The notes: a model not told the origin generated them from the sequence alone. Shown: positions 1 to 7,409, counted from the stretch's first letter. The stretch: DNA of 37,303 bases from Candidatus Curtissbacteria bacterium RIFCSPLOWO2_02_41_11 (GCA_001775055.1 MFBU01000014.1:184535-221837), one strand, 5' to 3'. Made by a program: numbers and translations.

Positions 1-2
1 AA

Positions 3-59
3 GAAAGTCTTAGGGTTGAATTTATTAATTCAGCAGACGGAAAAAAGATCCAACTTTGA
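3..59 (+). CDS. Possible 3' end of a truncated upstream gene
   Basis: Frame 3 is open from the window edge to a TGA at 57-59 and encodes an 18-residue tail (ESLRVEFINSADGKKIQL) that alternates hydrophobic and polar residues like a beta strand. It may be the C-terminus of a gene lying to the left. Frame 1 is also open from the edge to about position 94, so this choice of frame is a guess. Confidence 0.25.
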   Translation, partial: ESLRVEFINSADGKKIQL

Positions 60-64
60 ATTTC

Positions 65-727
65 TCAGTTTTCTTTTGCAGTTGTTCTATTAATCAAAAG
101 AATGTAAAAAATTGGGGTTTTGAAAAAATCCAAAATCCATATGGACTGGAATGTTTCCGGAACGAATTGATGACCATAAGCAAAAGTATCATCTTTAATT
201 ACGTTCCACTTTAACTCTTTGGCCATTTCGGTTAACCCAAGCTCCTTATCTCTTTTGGGATTAATCCATACTATTCTTATAATCCAATCTTCAGGTATTG
301 TTTCGCCAAATTCGTGATAAAAAAGTCCTTTTATTATTTTTTCAACTACAGAGTTTATCCTCTTATAGTCCAGGTCGCTTACTCTGTACATAGTTTTCGG
401 GCCCAAATAAATACCTGACTTGGTATATAAATTGACTTTTTTCATTTGACTAAACATCTGAATTCCAAGTGCAGGCTTTCTTTTTATAGAGCGGGAAACT
501 TCATTTTCCATCAGCTTTTTTGCATGATCAGACCTGTCCATAAGAAATCCTGCAAGGAATTGTCTGAAGAAGTCCTCATTCTTTTGGAAGTTTTTGTTAC
601 AGTCACTGCAGGATGGAACAGTTATAAGCCGATTCTCGGGCACACCTTTGAAAAATTGTTTTGCAGGTATATGTTCTCTAGTGTTAGCGGGGTTTCCACA
701 GAATACGCACGTTTTACTTGTTTGCAT
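65..727 (-). CDS. HNH-like zinc-binding protein
   Basis: A 220-residue protein with a treble-clef/HNH-type N-terminus: a CxxC pair (C7, C10), then an EHIP motif with H19, then a second CxxCN pair (C40, C43). This order (CxxC, EHxxP, CxxCN) is the signature of HNH nucleases of the restriction and homing type and of related zinc-finger proteins that are not proven nucleases. The remainder (about residues 60-220) shows no motif that I recognise. It points away from the hydrolase gene on its right. Its start codon lies 6 bases after a TATACT box. The role is unknown; a mobile-element or defence nuclease is possible given its position in the accessory stretch, but that is inference. Confidence 0.6.
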   Translation of the reverse strand: MQTSKTCVFCGNPANTREHIPAKQFFKGVPENRLITVPSCSDCNKNFQKNEDFFRQFLAGFLMDRSDHAKKLMENEVSRSIKRKPALGIQMFSQMKKVNLYTKSGIYLGPKTMYRVSDLDYKRINSVVEKIIKGLFYHEFGETIPEDWIIRIVWINPKRDKELGLTEMAKELKWNVIKDDTFAYGHQFVPETFQSIWILDFFKTPIFYILLINRTTAKEN

Positions 728-733
728 TGGTGT

Positions 734-739
734 AGTATA
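734..739 (-). promoter_or_regulatory. Candidate -10 box of the HNH-like gene
   Basis: TATACT on the minus strand, 6 bases before the ATG at 727. No good -35 hexamer is seen 17 bases upstream. If used, the mRNA would be leaderless or nearly so. Confidence 0.35.
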
Positions 740-1051
740 TCAAACGATATCAAGTCTTTTTTTTTGAGACACCCTTTTTATAATCGCAGATTACATCTGC
801 TCTTGTATCGCAAGAGCGATATACTGTCTCATTTGTCTCATTTAGCCTCGGAGTGAGACACTACCGGACGTACTGCTATAGCGATAGAATGGGGTCAGAC
901 CGAGCTGCTCAGCACGACTGTGCAGCCCAAAGTGACCGACGTGTGTAAGTAGCCTGAATTGGCTTGCTAATTTTGTAATTTTCCCCCAAACATTCGTACC
1001 ACACGCTCGCAATCCACGTTTTCGTTACAAAGTTTAAGATGAAACCAGTGA
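740..1051. other. Gene-free stretch with small hairpins
   Basis: No convincing gene in about 310 bases between the divergent HNH-like and hydrolase genes. It holds a T9 run, a small perfect hairpin (TATCGC-AAGA-GCGATA near 808-823), a repeated GTCTCATTT/GTCTCATTTA pair near 832, and the string GGGGTCAGACC near 892. The last resembles short motifs that often flank IS200-like transposase remnants, but no transposase coding sequence is visible. Confidence 0.4.
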
Positions 1052-1057
1052 TATAAT
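1052..1057 (+). promoter_or_regulatory. Candidate -10 box (TATAAT) of the hydrolase gene
   Basis: A perfect TATAAT ends 7 bases before the ATG at 1065. No clear -35 sits at the standard spacing. No Shine-Dalgarno site precedes the ATG, which fits a leaderless transcript. Confidence 0.45.
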
Positions 1058-1064
1058 ATTTTCA

Positions 1065-1937
1065 ATGGAAACAGGAGAATTAAATGCACCTTCTTTTAAA
1101 CAACAGTTCAAAAGCCGTGAAGAACTTCATTTTCCGGAAGGTAAAATAACGGTTGTTGACGTTGTTCCTAGAGTCTTGTCAGACGAAACCCCAGTTCTAC
1201 TTGTTCCTGGATGGTCTGAAAATTATGATACGTATAAGAAAACTTTAGCTGTTGGTTTTAATGAGGGGCGTAGAATTGTAACAGTTGGACAATCAGGAAA
1301 CGGTCAATCTCCAGAGAGTCAAGAATATCCTGAAGAAGAACTTAGAAAAGCGCAATTACTTCTTAATGTGCTAGGAAAGAAAGGAATTGAAAAAGCAGAT
1401 GTTATTGCACATTCCGAAGGAGCCATAAATGGCTTAATTGCAGCGATTATGAAACCATACCAGTTTCGCAATATTGTTCTTGATAAACCCGCGGGATTCA
1501 TTGGAAAAGACACAAAAGCTGCCTTAACAGGACGATTTATAAAACTATTGCTACAGGAGATAATTGCCAGACCAATTCTACTTACGGATTCGACTAGCTC
1601 AATAAGGGCAGGCGCAAGAACCGCTCGATACATTGCAGAGAATCCGCAAAGAGTACTTAAGGAAATGGATGCGTTGACAAGTGTTGATATTACCGAGATA
1701 ATGACGAGCCTTTCAAATCAAGGCATCAAATTTAGCGTAATAGCAGGGGTTAACGATCCGCTTTTTCCGGTAAGTCGTCAAATTGCAGATATGCGAGAGC
1801 ATGGTAATGTACCACCTCTAAAAGGCTACTATTCTGTAATTGGTGGACATAATAAGCTTTCAATTGATGCAAGTCGACATGCATCGCTCGCTTTCAATGC
1901 GCTTGAAAACCTAAGGGATTTAAAAGATTCTAGTTGA
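1065..1937 (+). CDS. Alpha/beta hydrolase
   Basis: A 290-residue alpha/beta-hydrolase-fold protein. Visible elements in order: a VLLVPGW strand with the oxyanion-hole turn (about 44-50), a nucleophile elbow HSEG with Ser117, an acid candidate in GVNDPLFP (about residue 230), and the catalytic His in the GGHNKLS motif near residue 262. The oxyanion-type LVPGW and nucleophile HSEG are ordinary for the family, whose members hydrolyse esters, lactones or peptides; the substrate cannot be read from sequence. No signal peptide, so it is probably cytoplasmic. It stands alone, with short gaps on both sides, in the accessory stretch left of tRNA-Gln. Confidence 0.8.
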   Translation: METGELNAPSFKQQFKSREELHFPEGKITVVDVVPRVLSDETPVLLVPGWSENYDTYKKTLAVGFNEGRRIVTVGQSGNGQSPESQEYPEEELRKAQLLLNVLGKKGIEKADVIAHSEGAINGLIAAIMKPYQFRNIVLDKPAGFIGKDTKAALTGRFIKLLLQEIIARPILLTDSTSSIRAGARTARYIAENPQRVLKEMDALTSVDITEIMTSLSNQGIKFSVIAGVNDPLFPVSRQIADMREHGNVPPLKGYYSVIGGHNKLSIDASRHASLAFNALENLRDLKDSS

Positions 1938-2020
1938 TTATTATAATGCTTAATCTGCTCGAAACCGACTTACTCGTTTTGAAGTTATAACGACTAAACA
2001 GGTGAGTTATTATAGGTTTT

Positions 2021-3478
2021 ATGTTAAAATACACATCTATTATGTCAATAGAGCATATTAGACCACGAGAAATAATAAACTTAGGACAACCAGATACTTT
2101 ACTTATCAATGTTCCTGCTACTTTTCAACAGGGGATTATTCCTGACGATGAAGAGCCTCCTTTTGGAATGTTAAGAATAGCTGTGGCAAGCGAAGAGTAC
2201 GGTTATAAACCAGCATTATTAGACGCTCATCGAGGAAAACTAACTCCTTCTGAAATTGATGATGTTTTATATGGATTAAAGCCAAAGTCTGTAGGAATTA
2301 ACCCTACATCAGTTAATGTTCCCGAAGCTCAAGAGATAGCTGAATTATGCGCTCATCATGGTATTCCTTTAATTCTGGGGGGGGTACACGCTACCTTAGA
2401 CCCTTTTACTGCCTTGAAGGAAGATTTCCCAATGGCTTTGGCTGTTGTTAAAGGAAAAGGAGAAAAAGCTATATTGCACATTTTAGATGATATTAAAAAT
2501 GGGCAACGAACAGAAAAAAGAGGAGTATATTATCAAAATGCTGAAACAAGTAGAAGAGATTTTGCTGATTATTATCCTTTAGACGAACTTCCTTTAATTG
2601 ACCAAAGCAGATGGGTTGAAAATCCATTAATTGGAGGAACAGTTGGAATTAATGGACAAAATGTAGAATTGATAGAGATTTCATTATATGAAACAGCAGG
2701 GTGTCCTTTTCAATGCACATATTGTGCTACACCAGCCCTTGTCGGTAGGAATGATGGATATAAAACATATTATCGTCCCAACATGGATAGGATACTGGCA
2801 AGCACAAAATTGGCTGTGGAATTAGGAGCAAATGCCATCCACTTTATTGACGATATGGCTTTTGTTAATCCTGGTCACTTCCGCAAGTTTGCCGACGGAG
2901 TTGAAAAATTAAAACTACAAAATCAGCTTTATTGGAGAGGAATGACTCGAGCGTCAATTATTGCCGATAAATGCTCAGATGAAGATTTATCTATTCTTGC
3001 CCAATCTGGTTGTTGGCGTATTGCTATGGGAGTCGAAAGCGGCGACGAACAAATATTAAGACGAATTAAAAAAGGCATTACCACACACCAAGTTAGAGAA
3101 GCAGTTAGTAAATTAAGAGCAGTTGGCATTCCTCAAGTAAAGGCTTTCTTTATCATGGGTTTTCCTGAAGAAACTCTTGAGCAAATGGAAACTACCCGCA
3201 AATTTATTATGGAGTTGAAGCAACTTGGTTTAACAGATATCAGCATCTTTCAATTCAAACCATATCCAGGCACAGAAGAATGGCAACACTTACAACAAAC
3301 AAATCCTGAGGTTTTGGAAAATTTATATTATATAAGACATGGAGGCAGTACCAATATTGTCAATAGAAAAATAGCTAAAGATGCTTCGTTGCCTGATGAT
3401 TTAAAAATTGCTGCTGTTCCAAGTAAAATTGTAAGAGAAATGGTAGTAAAAACTTTGGAAGAATTTTATGGACACTAA
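2021..3478 (+). CDS. Cobalamin-binding radical SAM protein
   Basis: A 485-residue protein with the two-domain layout of B12-dependent radical SAM enzymes. The N-terminal part (about 25-160) resembles a B12-binding Rossmann domain (LLINVPAT, PPFGMLRIA, then GGVHATLDP). The radical SAM core follows, with the 4Fe-4S motif CPFQCTYC (CxxxCxxC, about residues 229-236) after an ETAG stretch, and a GVESGDEQILRRIKKG segment typical of the SAM barrel. Relatives methylate unreactive carbons or remodel natural products and lipids; the substrate is unknown. The start may be 2021 or the ATG at 2042, where homologues would be expected to begin closer to the first strand. Its 3' end overlaps the next gene by 11 bases, so the two are translationally coupled. 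Confidence 0.82.
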   Translation: MLKYTSIMSIEHIRPREIINLGQPDTLLINVPATFQQGIIPDDEEPPFGMLRIAVASEEYGYKPALLDAHRGKLTPSEIDDVLYGLKPKSVGINPTSVNVPEAQEIAELCAHHGIPLILGGVHATLDPFTALKEDFPMALAVVKGKGEKAILHILDDIKNGQRTEKRGVYYQNAETSRRDFADYYPLDELPLIDQSRWVENPLIGGTVGINGQNVELIEISLYETAGCPFQCTYCATPALVGRNDGYKTYYRPNMDRILASTKLAVELGANAIHFIDDMAFVNPGHFRKFADGVEKLKLQNQLYWRGMTRASIIADKCSDEDLSILAQSGCWRIAMGVESGDEQILRRIKKGITTHQVREAVSKLRAVGIPQVKAFFIMGFPEETLEQMETTRKFIMELKQLGLTDISIFQFKPYPGTEEWQHLQQTNPEVLENLYYIRHGGSTNIVNRKIAKDASLPDDLKIAAVPSKIVREMVVKTLEEFYGH

Positions 3479-3875
3479 AGTATTCATATCATATAGCTTT
3501 GCCGATAAAAATAAATTCAGATTTTTTGATAAACAGTTAAGAAGATTCCTAGAAACAACTTTTGGTATAGATGCATATTCTTTTGTTTTTGATTTCAAAA
3601 AAAAGACAGATAATAAAACCCTAATGAAATTAGCTCTTGAAAAAATTGACGAGAGCGATTTACTTTTAGCTGAATTAACCTATAAATCAATAGGCATAGG
3701 GATAGAAGTTGGCTATGCCAAGGCAAAAGGCAAAAGAATAATCTACATGCATCGAATTGGAACAGAATTATCAACTACAACAAGTGGTGTGTGCGATATT
3801 AGAATTGAATATAAAGATATTTCAGATTTATTAGTTCAACTTAAAAAGGTTTTAAAAAAACAATATGTTCGATAA
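3468..3875 (+). CDS. Nucleoside 2-deoxyribosyltransferase/TIR-like small protein
   Basis: A 135-residue protein. The first strand, KVFISYSFADK, looks like the start of a TIR or deoxyribosyltransferase Rossmann-like fold. The segment DESDLLLAEL followed by IGIEVGYAKAKGKRIIYM (about residues 63-97) matches the nucleoside 2-deoxyribosyltransferase pattern, where the Glu of the E-x-G-Y-A motif is the nucleophile. TIR and NDT-like folds are related and both cleave N-glycosidic bonds (NAD or nucleosides). It starts inside the end of the radical SAM gene (11-base overlap), implying coordinated expression. A nucleotide-derived signal or a defence effector is conceivable; neither is shown by the sequence. 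Confidence 0.6.
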   Translation: MDTKVFISYSFADKNKFRFFDKQLRRFLETTFGIDAYSFVFDFKKKTDNKTLMKLALEKIDESDLLLAELTYKSIGIGIEVGYAKAKGKRIIYMHRIGTELSTTTSGVCDIRIEYKDISDLLVQLKKVLKKQYVR

Positions 3876-4041
3876 TCGTCTCATCTACTACTCCCTATAG
3901 GGTGTTGGACAAATGGAACGATTTTAGGTTAGCAAACTTCAACAAATACCACCTTCCAACAAAAATCACCTTCCACTTGAACTACGTTGACACCTTTGCT
4001 TTATAAGGATGTTTAGGAATTACGAAAGGGTAGGTGCCAAG

Positions 4042-4086
4042 TCTTCGACTCTGAGGTCTAGCGACCTCGTCGCTCAGACTCGAAGA
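4042..4086. repeat. Compound palindrome beside the kinase remnant
   Basis: Outer arms TCTTCGACTCTGAG (4042-4055) and CTCAGACTCGAAGA (4073-4086) pair with one mismatch; an inner hairpin GAGGTC-TAGC-GACCTC sits at 4053-4068. It lies directly downstream of the stop of the minus-strand kinase remnant, so it may be that gene's old terminator or a dispersed palindromic repeat. There is no T run on either side. Confidence 0.5.
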
Positions 4087-4087
4087 G

Positions 4088-4170
4088 CTAAGTCAAAGGG
4101 ATGATCACTGTGAAGTTTGTTCCGTGTCCCTTACTGCTGACAACCTCGATCTTGCCGCCGTACCGTTTGG
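4088..4170 (-). pseudogene. C-terminal remnant of a sensor histidine kinase
   Basis: Minus strand, ending in TAG at 4090-4088. The translation KRYGGKIEVVSSKGHGTNF followed by TVIIPLT is the conserved tail of the HATPase_c domain (hGGkIeV-S-GkGT-F-iPl), where histidine kinases normally end. Only about 27 residues remain; the N, G1 and G2 boxes and all upstream domains are missing, because the sequence switches to an unrelated fragment on the other strand at about 4150-4170. This is a decayed or recombined gene end. Confidence 0.6.
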
Positions 4171-4414
4171 TCAAACAGACCCGTTGTTTGGCAAAGACGT
4201 AGCGTTTTACCTATTTTCTTTGCCAATTTACACCCTAGGCCTGGGGCTTATCAGGATACTTATTCTGTTGTCACTCATCATTTGCACTGCGGTCTATGTA
4301 CTGCGGGGTAGTCTTAGCTTATCTGCGCTTTTTGGCAAATTCGGCTTTGATAGATTAATTGAAAAACTCGGTAGTCCGCTTGCAAAATTGGTGAAAATTA
4401 AGCTGCCGGACTAG
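4154..4414 (+). pseudogene. Fragment of a UPF0182 (COG1615) membrane protein
   Basis: The plus-strand reading AVPFGQTDPLFGKDVAFYLF, followed by a hydrophobic helix and LRGSLSLSALFGKFGFDRLI, matches an internal piece of UPF0182 proteins, which are normally 900 residues or more with several N-terminal membrane helices. About 85 codons are left. The 5' end is cut at the junction with the kinase remnant and the frame ends in a TAG that lies inside the tRNA-Gln gene. An ATG at 4124 keeps the frame open, but its first ten codons are antisense to the kinase remnant, so it is unlikely to be a real start. Confidence 0.6.
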
Positions 4415-4473
4415 GATTCGAACCTAGATAGACGGATCCAGAATCCGTCGTCCTACCATTAGACGATCCGGCA
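4403..4473 (-). tRNA. tRNA-Gln (anticodon CTG)
   Basis: The minus strand folds into a complete cloverleaf: acceptor TGCCGGA/TCCGGCA (7 perfect pairs), D arm around CTAATGGTAGG, anticodon stem ACGGA/TCCGT with loop TTCTGGA (anticodon CTG, reading CAG), T arm with GGTTCGAATCC. The 3' CCA is not encoded. Its 3' end faces the accessory stretch at 1-4400. The last codons of the cyclo-ligase gene overlap its 5' end by 15 bases. Confidence 0.93.
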
Positions 4474-5109
4474 ATATATAAAATCTTGCCCACAAATTTT
4501 ATCATTTTTTTTCATTCGATACACTTTTTCCTCCGTCACCACTAAATTCATATTTAAATCATGTTTTTCTTGAGGAATCTCATCAACAATTTGGAAATCG
4601 TAAGCTAGACCAATTCTTAAGGCCTTGGACTTTGAGAGAAGTTTGTCAAATACCCCTTTGCCATAACCAAGACGCACGCCGGATTTAGAAAACGCTAAAC
4701 CCGGCAAGATGGCAACTTCAATCAGTGACGAATCGAAAGGCTCAATAATTTGCGGCTGAAGAATTCCCTTTGGCCCTTCTTCTAAATCTTGCCAACTGGT
4801 AAATTTTGCAAATGAATAATCATCATATTTTTTCGAGAAAGCCGGCACAAATATATTAGCTTTTTTTTGAAGTAAGTCATCGATTATATCTCTGGTATCA
4901 ACCTCATTATTGATCGGTAGATAGAGGCAAAAGGCTTTTTTGTCAGCAAATTCCCGCACAGAAAGAATTTTTCTGGTAATTTCCTGACTGACTTGGGTAA
5001 TAAATTTTTTGGAAAACCTTAATCTCTTTGTAAAAAGAATATTTCTAAGTACTTTTTTATCAAAATTATTCACAAAAGACCACAGAGTAAAAAATTTGTA
5101 CTTGAGCAA
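4459..5109 (-). CDS. fau: 5-formyltetrahydrofolate cyclo-ligase
   Basis: A 216-residue protein of the 5-FTHF cyclo-ligase family, which turns 5-formyl-THF plus ATP into 5,10-methenyl-THF. Features: an N-terminal basic helix (LRNILFTKRLRFSKK), the substrate-side stretch YLPINNEVDTRDII, LPGLAFSKSGVRLGYGKGVFDKLL (the G-x-R-L-G-x-G-x-G-x-[YF]-D nucleotide-binding signature, with Phe for the usual Tyr), and a C-terminal IPQEKHD-x-x-x-x-VVTEE. The N-terminus is about 15 residues longer than typical, and the C-terminal tail runs 15 bases into tRNA-Gln. It lies 26 bases after the small membrane gene and is probably co-transcribed with it. Confidence 0.88.
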   Translation of the reverse strand: MLKYKFFTLWSFVNNFDKKVLRNILFTKRLRFSKKFITQVSQEITRKILSVREFADKKAFCLYLPINNEVDTRDIIDDLLQKKANIFVPAFSKKYDDYSFAKFTSWQDLEEGPKGILQPQIIEPFDSSLIEVAILPGLAFSKSGVRLGYGKGVFDKLLSKSKALRIGLAYDFQIVDEIPQEKHDLNMNLVVTEEKVYRMKKNDKICGQDFIYCRIV

Positions 5110-5135
5110 ATTTAATTCTCAAAATACACATCTGC

Positions 5136-5537
5136 CTACTTTTTAGCGGTTTTCATTGCACCCGTAGTTTTAGTCACTCCTAGTTCAGCTAGAGTAACAA
5201 CTAAGGCCAGAACCAGCACCCAAAGAATATTGGAAATTCCCAGGGCAGTTACTATTGCCAGTCTTTTTATAACCCAGATGATGACTGCATTGGCCACAAA
5301 GAAAATCGCCGGCCAGATATTTTCGTTTTTTATTTTATAACCACTTCTTTCAACAGCGAAAGGAACTAAGTAAATCAGTAAAGTTAAGATAAATCCCGAA
5401 ATAACTGCCGCCAGTGGGCCTGAAAGATTGTTATTTCCCAAAACTACATTATTTCCCAGAACTGCCGCCGCTAGTAATAAAACAACCGAATTGGCCACCC
5501 AAAAGCTTAAAAAATTGACCGCCTTTTTTTGATCCAA
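5136..5537 (-). CDS. Small four-helix membrane protein
   Basis: About 133 residues with four predicted membrane helices separated by short polar loops (around 10-30, 43-62, 77-96 and 100-122) and a basic C-terminus. I do not recognise the family with certainty; the size and helix pattern recall the 4-TM holin-like superfamily. I chose TTG at 5537 as start because the in-frame GTG at 5546 lies inside the strong Shine-Dalgarno GGAGGTGA; TTG sits 8 bases after GGAGG. First gene of a minus-strand unit with the folate cyclo-ligase. Confidence 0.6.
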   Translation of the reverse strand: MDQKKAVNFLSFWVANSVVLLLAAAVLGNNVVLGNNNLSGPLAAVISGFILTLLIYLVPFAVERSGYKIKNENIWPAIFFVANAVIIWVIKRLAIVTALGISNILWVLVLALVVTLAELGVTKTTGAMKTAKK

Positions 5538-5578
5538 AATTATCACCTCCTTATCTAGTAAATTTGCTTCTAACTGTT

Positions 5579-5607
5579 AGAATAGATGAATTATCTCTGT
5601 CAGTCAA
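5579..5607 (-). promoter_or_regulatory. Promoter of the membrane protein/cyclo-ligase unit
   Basis: On the minus strand TTGACT (5607-5602), a 17-base spacer and TATTCT (5584-5579). It points toward the membrane gene and ends directly at the ATG of the divergent dehydrogenase gene (5608). Confidence 0.55.
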
Positions 5608-6807
5608 ATGCATCTTAGGAAATTGTTATTTATTTTTTTGATAATAGTCCTACTACTTATTGCCTTTTTGGTTTTTCGATTCAAAGGAGCTTTGCCTGCT
5701 GTTTTGCCGCCACAAGAAAGACCAAAAGCAATGGTGGTTGATAACGAACTTGGTTTGAAATTACCTGAAGGATTCAATATAGAAATTTTTGCCGAAAATT
5801 TAAAAAGTCCAAGAGTCCTTACATTTGACAGTCTTGGTACTTTACTTGTAAGTGTCCCCTCGGAAGGAAAAGTTGTTGCTTTACCTGATAAAAATAACGA
5901 TAGTAAGGCAGATGAAATTATCACTCTCATCCAGAATTTAGATCGTCCTCATGGGTTGGCAATCCAAGACAGCAAGCTTTATGTAGCCCAAGTGTCAAAT
6001 GTCCTGGCATTTGATTATGACAGTCAGAATCTCAAAGTTACTAATCAGAAGTCAGTCGTCGATTTGCCTCCGGCAGGTCGTCACTTCACCAGAACCATCC
6101 GCTTTGGTCCGGATGGTAAGCTTTACATTGCCGTTGGTTCCACTTGTGATGTCTGCGTCGAAAAAGATGAGCGAAATGGTACCATTCTGCAAGTAGATTC
6201 CCAAACTGGCCAAAGTCAAATTTTTGCCAAAGGCCTTCGAAATAGCGTCTTTTTCACTTTTGATCCCCAAACCGCCAAAATCTGGGCGACTGAAATGGGT
6301 CGCGACTTTTTGGGGGATAATTTGCCGCCTGATGAAATAAACATTATTGAAGAGGGTAAAGATTACGGTTGGCCTTTTTGCTATGGTAGGCAAGTTCACG
6401 ACATTAATTTCGATAAGAAAGTTTACGTTCAGATTGTTCCCCAACCACCATGCGGCCAAACCGAGCCGCCAATTTATGAAATTCCGGCACATTCCGCCCC
6501 ACTGGGATTGGTATTTATCACCTCAAGCCACTTTCCAGATGATTGGCAGGATGATTTGCTGGTTGCCTATCATGGCTCATGGAACAGATCCACTCCTTCC
6601 GGTTATAAAATAGTCAGGCTAAAAATAAATGATGAGAAAGTTATTAGTGAGGAGGATTTTATTTCTGGTTTTTTACCAGCTTCGCCCACAGGCGAGCAGG
6701 GGACGCAGACAATTGGCCGACCAGTTGACTTAATATTCGATAAGGAAGGTAGCCTTTATATTTCTGATGATAAAGCAGGAGTTATTTACAAATTAGCCAA
6801 AAGATGA
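5608..6807 (+). CDS. Membrane-anchored sorbosone/glucose dehydrogenase-like beta-propeller
   Basis: A 399-residue protein of the PQQ-dependent aldose sugar dehydrogenase (GSDH/sorbosone dehydrogenase) family. An N-terminal helix (about 5-23) anchors an extracellular domain. The propeller signatures are clear: LPEGFNIEIFAENLKSPR, the RPHGLA motif near 113, TRTIRFGPDGKLYIAVGSTC (about 161-180), KGLRNSVFFTFDP, GRDFLGDNLPPDEIN, DYGWPFCYG, HGSWNRS and the closing GRPVDLIFDKEGSLYISDD. Four Cys in the blade loops could form disulfides. Family members oxidise sugars with PQQ, though many homologues lack proven cofactor binding. Near residues 357-364 a GC-rich hairpin adds about six residues before the conserved GRPVD motif. 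Confidence 0.85.
   Translation: MHLRKLLFIFLIIVLLLIAFLVFRFKGALPAVLPPQERPKAMVVDNELGLKLPEGFNIEIFAENLKSPRVLTFDSLGTLLVSVPSEGKVVALPDKNNDSKADEIITLIQNLDRPHGLAIQDSKLYVAQVSNVLAFDYDSQNLKVTNQKSVVDLPPAGRHFTRTIRFGPDGKLYIAVGSTCDVCVEKDERNGTILQVDSQTGQSQIFAKGLRNSVFFTFDPQTAKIWATEMGRDFLGDNLPPDEINIIEEGKDYGWPFCYGRQVHDINFDKKVYVQIVPQPPCGQTEPPIYEIPAHSAPLGLVFITSSHFPDDWQDDLLVAYHGSWNRSTPSGYKIVRLKINDEKVISEEDFISGFLPASPTGEQGTQTIGRPVDLIFDKEGSLYISDDKAGVIYKLAKR
6678..6702 (+). repeat. Hairpin insertion inside the dehydrogenase gene
   Basis: CAGCTTCGCC-CACA-GGCGAGCAG forms a short GC-rich stem in an otherwise AT-rich gene. It encodes the extra PASPTGEQG stretch just before the conserved GRPVD motif. It resembles the other in-frame palindromic insertions in this window. 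Confidence 0.4.
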
Positions 6808-6813
6808 CTAGGT

Positions 6814-6843
6814 TTGACTTTGACTTACCGCATATAGTAGATT
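6814..6843 (+). promoter_or_regulatory. Candidate promoter of the SufT-like gene
   Basis: TTGACT, an 18-base spacer and TAGATT, ending 11 bases before the ATG at 6855. No Shine-Dalgarno site is seen. Confidence 0.4.
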
Positions 6844-6854
6844 GAAGTTAGATT

Positions 6855-7157
6855 ATGGTTACACAAGAGCAAGTTGTTGAAAAATTAAAGGCTTGTATCG
6901 ATCCGGAACTTGGGATTAATATCGTTGATTTGGGCCTAATTTACGCTGTCAATATTGAAGACAGTCGGGTTAATGTTTTGATGACGATGACTACCCCAGG
7001 CTGTCCACTCGATTCATATTTTGTGAAAGATATTACCACCAAGGTTAAAAGTCTTAAGGGTGTTTCCGGTGTTTCCGTTGAAATGACTTTTGACCCTCCT
7101 TGGAGCTCCACCAAAATGTCCGATGAATCAAAAGAGTTCCTCGGATTTGTAAATTAA
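6855..7157 (+). CDS. sufT: SufT-like MIP18/DUF59 Fe-S maturation protein
   Basis: A 100-residue stand-alone DUF59 (MIP18) domain. The start VEKLKACIDPELGINIVDLGLIY is the family hallmark, and TPGCPLDSY carries the conserved Cys at about residue 50; VSVEMTFDPPWSSTKMS is the typical C-terminal signature. Relatives (SufT, PaaD, Mip18) help insert Fe-S clusters into client proteins. It precedes the NrdR-NrdJ operon but is separated from it by 250 bases with NrdR boxes, so it is probably a separate unit. Clients here could include the radical SAM enzyme; that link is inference. Confidence 0.85.
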   Translation: MVTQEQVVEKLKACIDPELGINIVDLGLIYAVNIEDSRVNVLMTMTTPGCPLDSYFVKDITTKVKSLKGVSGVSVEMTFDPPWSSTKMSDESKEFLGFVN

Positions 7158-7238
7158 CCCCTTGACTTCGGGTTTTCTTCGGTCTAAAATATGCCTGTTT
7201 ATATATAGTTTGGGGTGAATTTTTGGGGTCTTGACAAG

Positions 7239-7252
7239 GTCAAGATATAGTG
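7239..7252 (+). promoter_or_regulatory. Upstream NrdR box
   Basis: GTCAAGATATAGTG matches the NrdR-box pattern (CACWATATATWGTG-like) in its right half and partly in its left half. Its centre lies 31 bases, three helical turns, from the centre of the next box. TTGACA at 7231-7236 just upstream could be the -35 of the promoter, with CAATCT at 7254-7259 as a weak -10. Confidence 0.6.
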
Positions 7253-7269
7253 TCAATCTGAAATTAGAC

Positions 7270-7283
7270 CACAATATATTGTG
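7270..7283 (+). promoter_or_regulatory. Downstream NrdR box
   Basis: CACAATATATTGTG is a perfect 14-base palindrome of NrdR-box type, about 127 bases before the nrdR start. Paired boxes 31-32 bases apart are the known arrangement at NrdR-controlled reductase operons. Together with the upstream box it indicates autoregulation of nrdR-nrdJ. Confidence 0.75.
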
Positions 7284-7409
7284 CTTTTGGCGGTTTTGTG
7301 AAATTTCAGTCTGCAGCCCAAAAGCAAAATTTTCAAAAAGGGCAGTTTAAGTAATTTTGTGAAGTGATAGGAAAGCGGGGTCCCCAAAGTGAAGCTTTGG
7401 GGTGAAAAT

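Noticed and set aside
446-856. 136-codon open frame on the plus strand
   Set aside because: Lies antisense to the HNH-like gene, has no family motif, and extends into a repeat-rich intergenic stretch.
4024-4086. Compound palindrome as an intrinsic terminator of the deoxyribosyltransferase-like gene
   Set aside because: No T tract on the plus strand and a 165-base distance from that gene's stop.
4124-4153. ATG at 4124 as the true start of a small membrane protein
   Set aside because: Codons up to about 4150 are antisense to the kinase tail; the rest is an internal UPF0182 piece, so a remnant is the better reading.
6052-6492. 146-codon open frame on the minus strand
   Set aside because: Shadow of the dehydrogenase gene.
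7389-7409. GTG 7389 as the nrdR start
   Set aside because: It would add seven residues before the conserved M-x-C-P-x-C start, and the string GGGGTG inside it serves as ribosome site for GTG 7410.
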